Origin: Kuschelorhynchus macadamiae
Lineage: Eukaryota > Arthropoda > Insecta > Coleoptera > Curculionidae
Assembly: GCA_030620095.1 (NCBI GenBank)
Contig: JAUTXW010000110.1
Span: 1,211,001-1,275,000 of the forward strand
Length of the DNA: 64,000 bases
Direction of reading: 5' to 3'
Positions 12,494 to 24,003 of the stretch are shown piece by piece. Every line of letters begins with the position of its first letter. The stretch's first letter is position 1. The notes under the pieces were generated by a model. The model worked only from the letters and a program-made list of their open reading frames with translations, did no database searches and was not told where the DNA came from. The translations under genes were made by a program, and so were the position numbers.

Positions 12494-12682
12494 AAATTAC
12501 GAAATACCATCAAATTTTACAAAACAATTAAGTGACAGATTGAAAATGTTTTTTAGTCTTTTGTTTTTTTTTGGTCATAGCCTACTAAATTTATAATGAA
12601 TAACAATGTTGAAATCTGCCACTAAGCTAGTTTAAAATTTTCCGCCTGCGGAAAAGTTTCCCTTAAAAATTGTAGTGTTTTT

Positions 12683-12861
12683 ACCGATCAAAATCGAGTA
12701 CTACGACTATTTTGACAAAATCAGACGAAAAATATTTAAAAACACAGTTTGTTTTGTTTGTTTATTTTTTTTTTTAATAAATTGTGTTTTTTTGTTATCT
12801 TGATACATTGATGTATTAAAAGAATGCTAGTAAAGCCAATATCTTCTAAATACAAAAATTG

Positions 12862-12936
<75 letters not shown>

Positions 12937-14114
12937 TAACTGCCACTTGAAGTGGGTCAAGACGGTTTTTTGGAGGCCAGTAACATTTAAACTAAGACAG
13001 ATATTAAGTTGCGGTTTAAAGGAGATTCTTAAGATTTTTGTCCTTAAGTCATACCCGAACTTTATTACAAAGTGTCATAAAGTCTTCTAGAGGTTGATAA
13101 ACAAAGGTCGGTTGTTTTTGCACAACTTTGATTTTTAGGGTCAATAAGTCAATATCAAAAAAGTAACTTCCCAGTTTTTTTATATTTATTTTGTGGGGTA
13201 TTCTACAGGATGTCATTTTCTGCGCAATTTTCGACCCTATTTCTTGCAAAGTTACGAAACCGCTAATAAATTTTGGTGATTCTTCATTACTTATGACGTT
13301 AGAAAAAAAAGCAAGTCAAATTTGTAGTCGAGTATTACCTCGAATTTTGGTATTTTCAACTTTAATTTGTTTAAAAGAGACTGGTTCTTTTTTATTTTTC
13401 ACAAACTTTTTGGTACCTTGTGTCTATGCCTCGAAACGCTAAGAAACTATAGACGACGGTAGGGTGTTTTGCATGGGGTCACAATTTTGATAAATATTAC
13501 ATTACATTTTGCAGGCTATATTTTACTATCGAAAAATAAAAAGACCTTTTTAAAAAAATATATAGAATCAGGTCACTGGCGCACCACGGAGTCAAATTTT
13601 AATAAAAAAGGGTTAAAATTTCGAAACAATTATAAAAAAATAGACTAATTGCAAAAATATTTGTCTGTGGCCAGGTAAACACAATTGGGTACAAGACATT
13701 ATCCTCAAAAAATGCCTTAGTTGAAAGTCATTGGCGTACGCTTAGGCAAATAATTATGAGCCAACGTTAGGTAATTACACGGTAGTTATTAACGCAAGTG
13801 ATCAAATAGAACAGTTTTCTATGAATTTGCAATAGTTCTTTAAAAATCAATCCTAATTTCTGATTTATTTAGTTTTAGCTACCTATTAGAGTATAATTTT
13901 CAGTGGCCTAGTTAGTTTTCGAAATAAGTACAGGTTTTGCAATTAGATAATAGGCTTTACTCGCATTATTTTAATACAACAATGTATCAACAAAAAACAA
14001 CACAATTTATTTAAAAAAAATGAACATATCTGTGTTTTTAGACATATCTTTGGACTGTTTTTGTCAAAACCCATAGTCGTAGGTACTCGATTTTGGTCGG
14101 TAAATTGTTTATAG
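12683..14114. repeat. R2 copy B within a long foldback structure
   Basis: The arms at 12683-12838 and 13954-14114 are inverted copies of each other (ACCGATCAAAATCGAGTACT versus its complement near 14100, ATAAATTGTGTT, and TGATACATTG with ATGCTAGTAAAGCC). Between them lie an (AT)n array and R2 copy B (12934-13953). The right arm begins exactly where similarity with copy A stops. The whole looks like a foldback (inverted-repeat) transposon without a gene. Confidence 0.65.
12861..12933. repeat. (AT)n microsatellite
   Basis: About 70 bases of AT dinucleotides, directly followed by the R2 start (GAAGTGGGTCAAGACGG, then GGCCAGTAACATTTAAAC). This is the same junction type as at 10241. Confidence 0.97.
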
Positions 14115-14254
14115 AAAGGAAAGGAAAGATTTATTTTATTAAAAAAAATATAAAGCAATTTTTGAAAACGCCTATTATGACAGGCAAAACGTCAATTTAA
14201 CCCTATTGTGTTTGACTTTGCAAATAAACCCATACCCAAGAAAGAGGTCCATTT

Positions 14255-14494
<240 letters not shown>

Positions 14495-14544
14495 CTTTTT
14501 TTGTTAGTATGGTGTAATTTTATTATTAACTGCTAAGAACTTAC

Positions 14545-14807
14545 CTTTTGCCTTGTTCTTCAAATCGCTCATGAAACCCAGTATAGTCCAGCAAATAATC
14601 CTCAAAAATGAACTCCGAGCAAACGGACGATTCGAACCCCACGTCTTCAGAAGAGTTCATTAGCACAAATTCAGGATACATAATTGCACAACTGGGTTCC
14701 TCAAAAATCACTGGATTTCTTCGGTAGTAAGACACTTTGTTGCTCCTGAGTGAACCCACAAGGCTGCGCGTTGACACATGAAATTTCAACAAGTTTAAAA
14801 TGCACAT
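14545..14807 (-). CDS. Putative first coding exon of an unrecognised host gene
   Basis: The minus-strand frame starts at ATG 14807 and ends at a near-perfect splice donor (GGCAAAAG then GTAAGT, exon end 14545, phase 2). The peptide of about 87 residues begins MCILNLLKFHVSTRSLVGSL. This is basic and Ser/Thr-rich without acidic residues, compatible with a mitochondrial presequence. An acidic, aromatic second half follows (SSVCSEFIFEDYLLDYTGF). I do not recognise the family. No homologous transposon motif is visible, and base composition is less AT-rich than its surroundings, which favours a real gene. The rest of the gene should lie towards lower coordinates on the same strand. The exon at 8166-7959 is a candidate but does not join in phase. 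Confidence 0.45.
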
Positions 14808-15053
14808 TTTTCCAGTTTTGTTTTGACGATTTATTTAGAAATCACAACTTGACAAATTTGTGTGACATTAGAATTTTTATTAAATTATTATATAGTCATT
14901 TATTTTAATTACGAAAAATCTTTGAGTTCTAGTGCGAAAAAATGGAACTTTCAGCACTCATATTAGTGCGGAAAGTACTCACTTCGCTCACGCTCGCAGA
15001 AAAAATAGGTTACGTGCTTATTCTATCTATAAATAAAGACTGGTTATAACCGG

Positions 15054-17050
15054 GTGACGATGAAACTACTACCCAGGGCGCCATTTGACAACGGCTAGAG
15101 ATAAAAATATGGAATTTGGTGTGATGATAGGGTTGAATATTGTGAACATTTGTGACATAAAAACTATTGAATATCATTTCCGGTTTCCCCGGAAATGACC
15201 GCGACTTCGTTATTTTAAATAGAATACCCTGCATATTTTATGTTTTTTGAACTCCCTTAACAATTCTAAATAACTTTTGTATAACATAATCTATATCTAA
15301 ATTGTATAGTTTTCCAAATAAAGCCACTTAAAAATGTGCCATAATTTCCACTTATCACGGTTATATAGTCTTTATTCAAGCCTTCATCCAACAAAATGTC
15401 AAAAAAGAAAGAATGTAGAAGTGTCAAATCAGGTAAACGTGCTGGCCACCTTACAGGTCCATTCGTGCCTGTCCATTGTTCCCCAAACCTGTCATTTAAA
15501 GAATTTACATAAATTCGAGCATTATGGGCCGGTGCACCATCTTGTTGAAAGTAGATGTTGGGAATCTCTGCAAGAGGTACATTGTCCAAAGAAATCGGTA
15601 ACTGTTGTGTCTAGAAAGTTCAAATAAGTTTGTGCTGTAAGGGATTCATTAAAAATTATGGGGCCTGCAATTCTCGTTCCTAAAACACCTAGCCACACAT
15701 TAACACCAAAGCGTTCTTGGAAAGATCGTTCTCTAAATAAGTGTTGATTTTCATTTGCCCAATATCTTACGTTGTTCTTGTTGAACATTCCCAGTTCGTG
15801 AAGCGAGACTGATCTGAAAATGATATTAATCTATTAAAGTTATTACTATGGTTAGAATTTTCCATAAACAATCGGCAATATTCAACTCGCCGAGCAAAGT
15901 CATTAACACACAAGTGTTGATGGATTTGGTATTTGTAGTGCTTGTACTTATGTTTCTTCAAAATGTTCCTTGCACATTCTCTGTTAACTCCTTCTAACTT
16001 CTAACTAACTTCAGTTTCAATTTGGCGAGTAGCAATACTTGGATCAGCATTGACACATGCCAGAACGTTTATTTCAGTTTCTTCAGTAATAATGAACTTT
16101 CCTTCATTTTCATTTTGGGCAACTGTTTTCCAATGTTGTACTAGCCACGGAAAATAGGCATAGCAAGGTTGGTGTCTGTCGGGGTGTTTGAGCCTGCCTT
16201 TTATTTTGCAAGCACTCGCCATAAATGAGAAACATATCTATTTGTTCCGCCCTTGTAAAACTTGCCAGTTTAAAGAGATTACAAAGAAGTTTTAGTCTAC
16301 ATCAATAGAGGCATGAAATAAAGCACGAGAATTTACAAAAAGTGTAATCTGCCAAGCCCACAAGTGATAAAAGTTACTTGTCAAAATTCGATTATTTTTA
16401 AAAACCATTGCAACTTCTGTCGAGGCTAATCGGATTATTTTAATTTTAGCAAAACTTTGTTTATAGGTAGTTATCACACTAGGTAAAGTTATCATTAACT
16501 GAACTTTTGAAAAACCACTGCAAAATTGAAAACTAGGTACCCTATTTTTAAGATGTTAATACTTATCCAAAGCGAAAAATAGTCAGTTGACCCGATATGA
16601 TACAGGCTCTGATGAAAACTAAAAAAATCGATTTGCGAAAAAACACTTTTTTTAAACATTTTCTATTTTGTCGGATGAAGGCTTGAATAAAGAGTAAATA
16701 ACAGTGATTGTTTTTATTCTGTTTTTTATTCCGTTTTTCCATAAAATACAATTAAGTGGGAATTATGACACATTTTTAAGTGGCTTTATTTGGAAAACTA
16801 TAAATTTTACACATATGTTATGTAGTACAAAAGTTGTTAAGAATTGTTAAGAGAGTTCAAAAAACATAAAATAGACAGAGTGTTCCATTTAAAATAACGA
16901 AGTCGCGGTCATTTCCGGGGAAACCGGAAACGATATTCAATAGTTTTTATGTTACAAATGTTCACAATATTCAACCCTATCAACACACCAAATTCCGTAC
17001 TTTTATCTCTAGCCGTTTTCAAATGGCGCCCTCGGTGGTAGTTTTATTGT
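15054..17050 (-). mobile_element. DD41D mariner-type element with about 300-bp inverted repeats
   Basis: The segment 15054-15360 is repeated inverted at 16753-17050 with about 85-90% identity by eye. Shared blocks include GGCGCCATTTGA, GATAGGGTTGAATATTGTGA, CCGGTTTCCCCGGAAATGAC and CCAAATAAAGCCACTTAAAA. The inverted similarity continues in pieces (GGATGAAGGCTTGAATAAAG near 16674 against its complement near 15370), so the right arm contains a copy of the end of the transposase gene. The transposase lies between the arms. Exact outer ends and target duplication were not resolved. Confidence 0.7.
15300..16222 (-). pseudogene. Mariner-like (DD41D type) transposase relic
   Basis: From 16222 downwards there is an N-terminal region with VLACVNADPSIATRQIETEV. 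Next comes HQHLCVNDFARRVEYCRLFM, then the first catalytic Asp in ISFSDQSRF (about 15810), RYWANENQHLFRER, and GVNVWLGVLG. The second Asp is in IYFQQDGAPAHN (about 15535), and RWPARLPDLTLLHSFFF follows. Aligned on SPDLTPLDFF, the third catalytic position, 41 residues after the second Asp, is His here instead of Asp. Together with several frameshifts this makes the copy inactive. It is the same family type as at 27226 and 29440 but not a close copy. Confidence 0.8.
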
Positions 17051-17129
17051 CAGCCATAGATAGTCCGTCAGGTACCAATACCTTAACTACATCATATTTA
17101 AAATGAGCCACGTTTTCATCTTAGCGAAA

Positions 17130-17400
17130 TTTTAAAACCAACGGCGTTAGTTTTCAGGGAAAATTGCGTTGCTCGTGTCGCCAGTTAATTAGAACACACG
17201 AAACCATATTTGGCTCGATATTGCCAGAAACGTGTAAAAGATTAAGCTTTAAAGGTGTAATAGAATTGCTGGTAATAGCATAAAACCGATCTATAATTAA
17301 CGAATTTAACCATCCGATGGGATGTAATGCGTCTCAGACTGGCAACTCTGAGCGTTAAGCTATGCGGAAGTCTCTCCATGGATAAAGTTCATATCCATTT
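17130..17400 (+). repeat. R5 repeat, copy a
   Basis: The blocks TTAATTAGAACACACGAAAC, TGGTAATAGCATAAAACCGA, CGATCTATAA and GACTGGCAACTCTGAGC recur in inverted orientation at 22370-22640, in the same order and spacing. There is no coding potential, and the class is unknown. Confidence 0.65.
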
Positions 17401-18019
17401 AAAGGGTATTTTGTTTAACATTGAGCGGTTCGTTTATACGAATTATTATTTGCCTTTGTTATAAAGAAGGGTTTCATCCAACGATTATGAACAAGAAGTG
17501 ATTTCCTAGTTCGTTTAAACTCATGGCCGGGGCCGGCAGCGTCGCTGAGGTTCTCTAATTCATAACATTTCCATTGGAACGAGTAAACTATACATTTTAT
17601 GACGTTTCTCGATGTTAACTAAAAAATTATTGTTGTAATATTTTAAAAATACATACATTTTGACGAGAAAATATATTTTGATATCTTTTTCATACAAAAA
17701 TGCTAATATGAGCTTAAAACACTAAACTAAACAATCTTCAAAGTTGCACGGATTTAATATTTATGTCAAAAATATAACTCAATAACAATATTTTATATCA
17801 AAAACAATAATTAAAAAGACTAAAAATCCGAAAAGCCCAAAAATTACAGAAAACCTATGAAATCATATGCAAATTCCATGTAACTTCACGCTGAGACCCC
17901 TGGTGAAGTCAAATCGTTTCGTGCTTCGAGGATGATGTATGAGAAAGAGAAGTAAGCAATCCTTTGATTAAGTCTTCGTACTTCTTTTCTTTTTAAGTTT
18001 ATTTAGCACCAAAAGCCGT
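17401..18019. other. Unassigned sequence
   Basis: Nothing recognisable; the sequence just before 18020 may be decayed upstream LINE coding sequence. Confidence 0.35.
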
Positions 18020-18900
18020 CAATATGGTATATGGGGACCATAACCAGGATGGATTAGGTCCTATCTAGGAAACAGAAAGGAGTACGTCCAGCTAAGTGGA
18101 GTAAAGTCTCGCAAGGTTCTTCTGAATTCGGGGTTACCTCAGGGTTCCCATCTTGGATCTGTATTATTCTTAATTTTCAACAATTCAGTAGTTTCAATAT
18201 TCAGGAGATTAATGTGCTTTCTTTATGCAGACGATTTAAAATTCCTCGCCACTCTCAAATCAATTGGGGACTGGGTTAGGATGCCAGCCGATTTGGACAA
18301 TTTGGTCAGGTGGTGTAGTTTAACCTTTTTAAAATTAAACATTGATAAGTGTAAAATTATGTGTTTCTACACAATCAAGGAGCCTGTGATATTTAACTAC
18401 AGGATTGAGACCTCGCAGTTAGAATTTGTAACCTCATTTATTGACCTTAATATTATTTTTGATCACGAATTATTATTTATTCAACATATTGATCATATAA
18501 CTTTAAGAATCCTTCGAATGCTAGGTTTCTTGTGCCGTACTTGCCGACATATGAACAATACTAAGGCCATTTCATCTTTGTATTGTTCTCTGGTGCGAAG
18601 TATCCTAGAATACAACAGTATTATTTGGTCTCCGTCATAGAAATGTCATCTAAACAAAATAGATAATATTCAGAACAAATTTGTGAGATTCCTTCTATTC
18701 AAACATAATTTTCCATACCAGGTTATATCATATAACACTAGAATCTTATTAGCTGGTATGGAAAATCTTAGTCGCCACGACGTCGGGAGAGCTCTGGCAT
18801 TATTCCTGTTTAAGCTTCTTAATGGATAAATCGATAAGACGTATTTCGAACGAACTACGGTTCAACATGCGTTACTGATAGACTTATAAGAAAATACAAT
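18020..18900 (+). pseudogene. Non-LTR retrotransposon reverse transcriptase relic
   Basis: In order the reading shows IRSYLGNRKEYVQLSGVKS, LPQGSHLGSVLFLIFNNSV (motif B, usually GVPQGS-LGP-LF), and FLYADDLKFLATL (the catalytic box). LVRWCSLTFLKLNIDKCKIM and the thumb region with LRILRMLGFLCRTCRHM and SLVRSILEYNSIIWSPS follow. A TAG stop at 18638 is followed by a continuing match (NIQNKFVRFLLFKHNFPYQV). The 5' half, including motif A and the endonuclease, is missing. The family resembles the ADDLK-type LINE common in arthropods. Confidence 0.85.
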
Positions 18901-19798
18901 GAATATTTTTCAGATTTTGTTTTATTTCATGATACATTCGTAAATTTTAAAAACTCATTTTAATTCAGAAATACAATCACAGGTAAACCCTCTACGTCAT
19001 TAAGGACCTGAACCCGTTCGCCAAGAATCATGACAAGAATGATAAGTAAGGAATTTTTCCCATGGAACTGTCTTAAACTTGTTAAAAAAATAGGTTAGAC
19101 ATAAAGTAGGTGCTAGTTGTAATTTCTAAGTATTTTGTTAGTTTAATTATGGGTCAGAATATGTTAACTTGTAAACAGTTGAAATACCAAATATTAAAGA
19201 CGCAATAAATTTTGTAAATGATTATAAAATCTCGTTATAGCATTTTTTTAATTATAGTTGTAGAGTAATTACCATTAATAATCATTTACGTAAAAAGAAA
19301 GCAAGTAAACTACAAATGAATTGTGTCGGTTTAATTTTGAATTTATCAATTAAGGAAAACCGTTGAATTATAAATTGAAGCCGTGTCTTTCACGCATATC
19401 GATTGCTTCTAATATAATCAACATTTCAAAATCAATTAGATAATATAAAATAAATTGATTAAATTATTATTATAATTCTATGATATTTAAATAGTCATAA
19501 GTGAACTAACACCTAAAAAAATCTCATTTGCAGACATTTTCCTATAATATATTTTGTAAATCTCCCTTCCAGTTAGTGATTCATATTCTGTTCTTTTAAT
19601 ATCGGGTAAAAATGGAGAAGAAAATTCACACATAACTATCACTCAACCGTCCCCCCTCTCTTTTTCATTTTAAGGTCATTTCAGGGCAAAGATGTCTTAC
19701 ACGCTAGAGTTCTATCTACTTGACCTCAAGTCAAACAATATAATATTGACAAAGGAGTTATGCTGGCAGATAAATATTATAGTATATTCAAAACCAAG
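18901..19798. other. Unassigned AT-rich sequence
   Basis: No gene seen. The first 150 bases may be LINE 3' remnant. Confidence 0.35.
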
Positions 19799-19938
19799 AT
19801 GCAGTAAATTGAAAACCAAAATATTTAACCCGTGCAATTTCGGTGCCTGTGAATTTCGTAACTGAGAACGTATATTCATACCTTGTCAGTTATGAAGTTC
19901 ACAATCACAGAAAATATTAATTTTGAATTTACTGCATA
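19799..19938. repeat. Small foldback (hairpin) sequence
   Basis: ATGCAGTAAATT at 19799 and AATTTACTGCAT near 19926 are inverted copies. The inner arms CTGTGAATTTCGTAACTGA (19847-19865) and TCAGTTATGAAGTTCACA (19886-19903) also pair, around a loop of about 20 bases. The left arm has about 15 extra bases. It could be a tiny MITE or a transcribed hairpin. Confidence 0.55.
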
Positions 19939-20599
19939 TATCATAGGCAGTTTATTCTACCTCGCCGCAAAACCTATAGCATGAAACGCAGGGGGTAACT
20001 TAGCAAGCGTGTTAAGACACCAGCAATGATTTGTTTAGATTCCGTTCAGTTTGGGAATTATTCAGTCGTTTAATTTCTAGTTGTGGTCCTAACAGTTGAT
20101 GAAATAATGCCAAGAGTAGCCTTAGGTCCAGTGAAGGGTTACCGAGCCACTTCGGATGCTTTCTTACCACCAATAACCTGATGTCCAGGTACCCAGTTGT
20201 AGTCACCACATTGAATTTGCTGAACTGCTTCAGAGTTTTTCTGCATTCGAATGGAAGTATATATATATATTTGAAACATTTACATTACGAAGCCGGGCCA
20301 CATGCAATAATTTTTTTAACCCGAAATAAGGGTATCCCGGCTTCCACCATACAATTGTTGGACCTGGTGGTAGGTTTTCAGGAAATGCATCAACATGCTT
20401 CGTTATTTGTAACGATGCGAGATTGCTTGTTATACATAGACGCGCCTTGTGTTGCTTTTTTAGAAAAATGCGACTTGGAAATAGAAAAAATAATTATCGA
20501 ATATATAAAATTCTCATTTTTTTAGGCTGCGTTTAAAGAGATATTACAAAGGAAATTTTACATTTTTAGAGACACTTTTTCTCCTCTACAAAGTGGTGC
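19939..20599. other. Unassigned sequence
   Basis: The open frame at 20181-20525 has no recognisable motif and contains a short AT run. I see no supported gene. Confidence 0.35.
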
Positions 20600-20930
20600 C
20601 CTAAGATTTAGAATCCGATGCTACGCCTTCGAGGTCTCATCATCAACTTAATTTTTTAAATACGAATCAGGATTTTTTATTTTATTTTTAACAGGCCCCT
20701 GACCTCTCAAAACCACGCACTCATACATTTAGAGTATTTAAAATTATCCTCCGTGAATTTGACAAGATTCTGGTTTTCCGTCTCTTTCTAACACATTTCC
20801 TCTTATGGGAAAATCTTAAATCTTCTGTTAAAAATTAAATAAAAAATCCAGTATTTAAAAAAAATTAAGTTGATAATGAAATCTGGAACATGAAACGTCG
20901 GACTTTGGGGGAAGACTGGTTGCAAAATTT
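20600..20930. repeat. Foldback repeat with arms of about 90 bp
   Basis: CATCAACTTAATTTTTTAAA (20640-20660) with GGATTTTTTATTTTATTTTT (20672-20691) is repeated inverted at about 20820-20880. Both arms border phrases with the form GATAATGAAATCTGGAACAT followed by GAAACGTCGG, distantly like the hammerhead-type ends of Penelope-like repeats. No coding sequence is present. Confidence 0.5.
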
Positions 20931-21224
20931 ATTTTGAAATATCTCTTCAAATGCAGCGTGAAAATAATAAAAAGAAAAATGAAGAGTTTTTTACGGATAT
21001 CTTCGGAAGTAGCCTGAATTTTCCAATTTTCTCATTGGCGTTTTATTCGACACTAAATTGCGCAATTTTGTTCTTATTTAACGAACCGCGGATCTTTAAC
21101 GGTTTTTGAAAATCCAGTGCTATCCCTTCGAATTTGTCACACCCTTTTTATTTTAACTTTGCTTTACAAAACAAGGGAATGAGAGTAATTTCAAATAAAG
21201 ATAAATTAGTGATATATTACGTAT

Positions 21225-21700
21225 TTTAAAATGGCTTGATGTTAAAAATTTGATATTTTTTTATATTTGTGTATTCATTTATAAAATTGAAAATAGTTTA
21301 CTTCCAAATCATTTAAAGGAATTTATAAATTAAAATTTAGAGTTTCATCAATATAATACAAGGTAAAAAGACCATTTTCATTTAATTCTACCCTCCAGTT
21401 TGTTATATAAATCGATATTTTATAAAGGAGTAAAAGAATTTAACCATTTAAAAAAAGAAATAAAAAATTAACCATCACTTAAGAAATTCAAAAAGTCCTT
21501 AAAAAATTACTTATTTAAAAAACAGTTTATATTATTTTGATATGTTAAAAGTTTTATTAATATTATTATTATTATTGTTATATTTTATAGGTTAATAATA
21601 ACTGTATAATAGTTACATAAAGTTGTGTAATATGTACTTCAAATAATATTGTAATGTAAATTTTGTAGCAGATTTTTGCTAATAAACTCACATACTAATT
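21225..21700 (+). pseudogene. Non-LTR retrotransposon C-terminal tail and 3' UTR
   Basis: The reading SLLPNHLKEFI, FHQYNTR, KDHFHLI, LLYKSIFYKGVKEFNHL, IKN and LKKFKKSLKNYLFKK (21290-21530) is the typical Jockey/CR1-like C-terminal tail. An A/T-rich 3' region with CTAATAAACTC near 21683 (an AATAAA signal) follows. A few stops are present. Upstream RT motifs are absent, so this is a 5'-truncated copy. Confidence 0.65.
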
Positions 21701-22369
21701 AAGAATACGTATTACCGTATGTATATATTATTGGGAAATACATCTATTGATCCTCTGTATTCAACCCGCACATTCCTTGCCAAGACTGAAATACATTTTG
21801 CAGCCCTGAATTTAAGAATTTAACTCAATCAAGAAACTATAGGTTTGCCCATATAAACTTTATCATTGGCTTTAATGCTTTTATCTATGGTTATGGGCAT
21901 TGACCAATGGTATGGGACTTTATTGGCTTATAATGGCTTCCTGGGGGGGGGGACTAGCAACGATGACTAAAATGTTCATATATATAATTTTGGTAATGCC
22001 TCTTACAAAATAATTATTACCTTCAAATATTTTGCTGGATTAAGAGCTCTGAAGGGGCCCCTTCCCCTCCCCTAAAGACACCACTGGTTTGAGGAATCAA
22101 CAAGAAAACGGAACCAAATTTTAAGAAGATTATCTGTCATGAGAGAGGTAGAAATACTTTGATTTTAGTTTTTTGAGTTTTTGTTGATTTTCTTGTTAGT
22201 TAAGTAATACCTATTTTAGTTTTAACTGTACCACATTTATTTATGGCTATATCATCGTTTCATATATCATAAAAGTCGACTACTAGCAAATACAGATTAT
22301 AAGTATTCTGAATAGACAATCCATCCAAAGTAAAATAAAATACTTCCTAAATGGATCCCAGCTTTATAT
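21701..22369. other. Unassigned sequence
   Basis: No gene. A nine-base G run is at 21944-21952. Confidence 0.4.
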
Positions 22370-22640
22370 TCTATTCCGTATGGTTGAGATCTATCGAGGA
22401 ATTTCCGCGTAGATCAAGGCTCAGAGTTGCCAGTCCGCAACGCACCTCATCTAATCGGCTGATTAAATTCGTTTATAGATCGGTTTTACGCTATTACCCA
22501 GCAATCCATTTGTCTTTTTAAAACATCATTTTTTATTTCGTTTCTAAACAAGTGGCACTGGGCCAGATATTGTTGTATGCGTTCTAATTAAATGGCGGCA
22601 CGAGCAATTGATGTGGTTAATTCATCTGTAGAACCGAGAT
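22370..22640 (-). repeat. R5 repeat, copy b (inverted)
   Basis: The reverse complement shares TGGTAATAGCGTAAAACCGA, CGATCTATAA, GACTGGCAACTCTGAGC and TTAATTAGAACGCATACAAC with 17130-17400. The two copies are about 5 kb apart in opposite orientation. Confidence 0.65.
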
Positions 22641-22974
22641 GTTGTAATGTAAGAGTTGAAAGAGTAGCTACCGCCTATAAATGGGGATAGCATAGGCAGG
22701 GCCTGATTTCTTATCTGCAACGAGGGTACAAATTAACAGGAGAAAAATAACTTCTTTTCGAAAAAGAAAACCCACTTTTTTTGGGGCTGCAGATATAATT
22801 GATGTGTGTGGTCATACCATTAGAGTAACAATTAAAGTAGAGATCACAATTCATTCATAAATTACGTTAGGGGTATGGGCCAACATGGTTCCCCTACTTT
22901 TCACATTCGATCGACGAATGTTTACAATAAAACAAGAGGTGGGAATGGCCCATGTCTAGCACATAGGAAAATAT

Positions 22975-23180
22975 CATTAATCGTGAAAAAATCATCGTAC
23001 TGAGTTTTTACAGATCTTCCCGGTATAGCTTAAAAATCTACTTACTCGATTAAGTTTAATTTTATTTAATTCTCCAAAAAAAAATTACTTCTGATACGAA
23101 AAAAAAACTTGTAAAATATTGGTATGAATTCAATATGGCGAGACAAAATGACGACCTTTTAAAGTATTTGTAGTATGAAA
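22975..23180 (-). repeat. R1 repeat fragment, inverted and diverged
   Basis: TTAATCGTGAAAAAATCATC with AGATCTTCCCG is the R1 right-end sequence read inverted. It is followed by TATAGCTTAAAAATCTACTT and, near 23120, ATATTGGTATGAATTCAATA with TGGCGAGACAAAATGACG, which is the CCGCCATTTTGTT module inverted. The GACA tract is missing. Confidence 0.5.
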
Positions 23181-24003
23181 ATGAAGAAATAGGCCATGCT
23201 TCATTATCTTTGACAAAAGGAAGGATTCTTATCTATTTCTTAATTAGGCAAATAGGTATTTTTAACGTTCTATGGCACCATTTTCAGTGTTTTCACAAAT
23301 ATGTGCGGATTTTATTAACGTCAGTAATAAGATTTTTGATATAGTAAACTTCTAAATTATTTTATTTAAATTGTGAAATTATATTAAGATTTAGAAATCA
23401 CGAAATCCCATCCAGAAAAACAAAATTGTTTTTTATTTCTTAAATTAATTACCTACACATTTTAAAAATCGCTCCGTACTTTATCATCTAAAACCAAACC
23501 ATTAAGTTAGGTAAGTTTAAAACGAAATTAGTTATTTATATATTACTAAACGAGTTTTAAACTAAAAAACAATGCTTTTAACACGCTTTGATTGGCTTCC
23601 TACTCGTCTGATTGTATGTTTGTATGTCTGTTTCAAATCTTGTAATGTATTGTTTACCACTTCCACATTACTCATTATTTTCAAATTTGACATGCACATC
23701 GTTTAGAAATTCAAATGGCAGAGCCAATACTACTGCCAAATTTTGTTTCTTCTGTAGATTAAACTGAAAATCGGTGCCTAGGAAAATTTAAGAATATCAG
23801 GATTTAAAAATTCAAAATAGGGTATCAAAATGATAATGTCAATATAGCGGACGAATTTTATCATTTGTGCGGATTATTTAAGAATGCACAGCAAAATTCA
23901 AAATGGCGGTTCTAGCAGTATTTAAAAATGGAAGTCATGAAATTTTAGCCAATATTTGAGAATAAAAAATGGCGGCTCCAACAATGCAGACTAATTTTAA
24001 AAT
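23181..24003. other. Unassigned sequence with scattered repeat-like phrases
   Basis: The stretch near 23580-23650 (TTTAACACGCTTTGATTGGC with a GTATGTTTGTATGTCTG run) and AAAATGGCGG phrases at 23902 and 23967 look like interspersed repeat, but no second copy in this window confirms it. Confidence 0.35.

Noticed and set aside
20181..20525. Frame of 114 residues considered as a host exon
   Set aside because: No domain, no good donor or acceptor at either end, and a (TA)n run inside.
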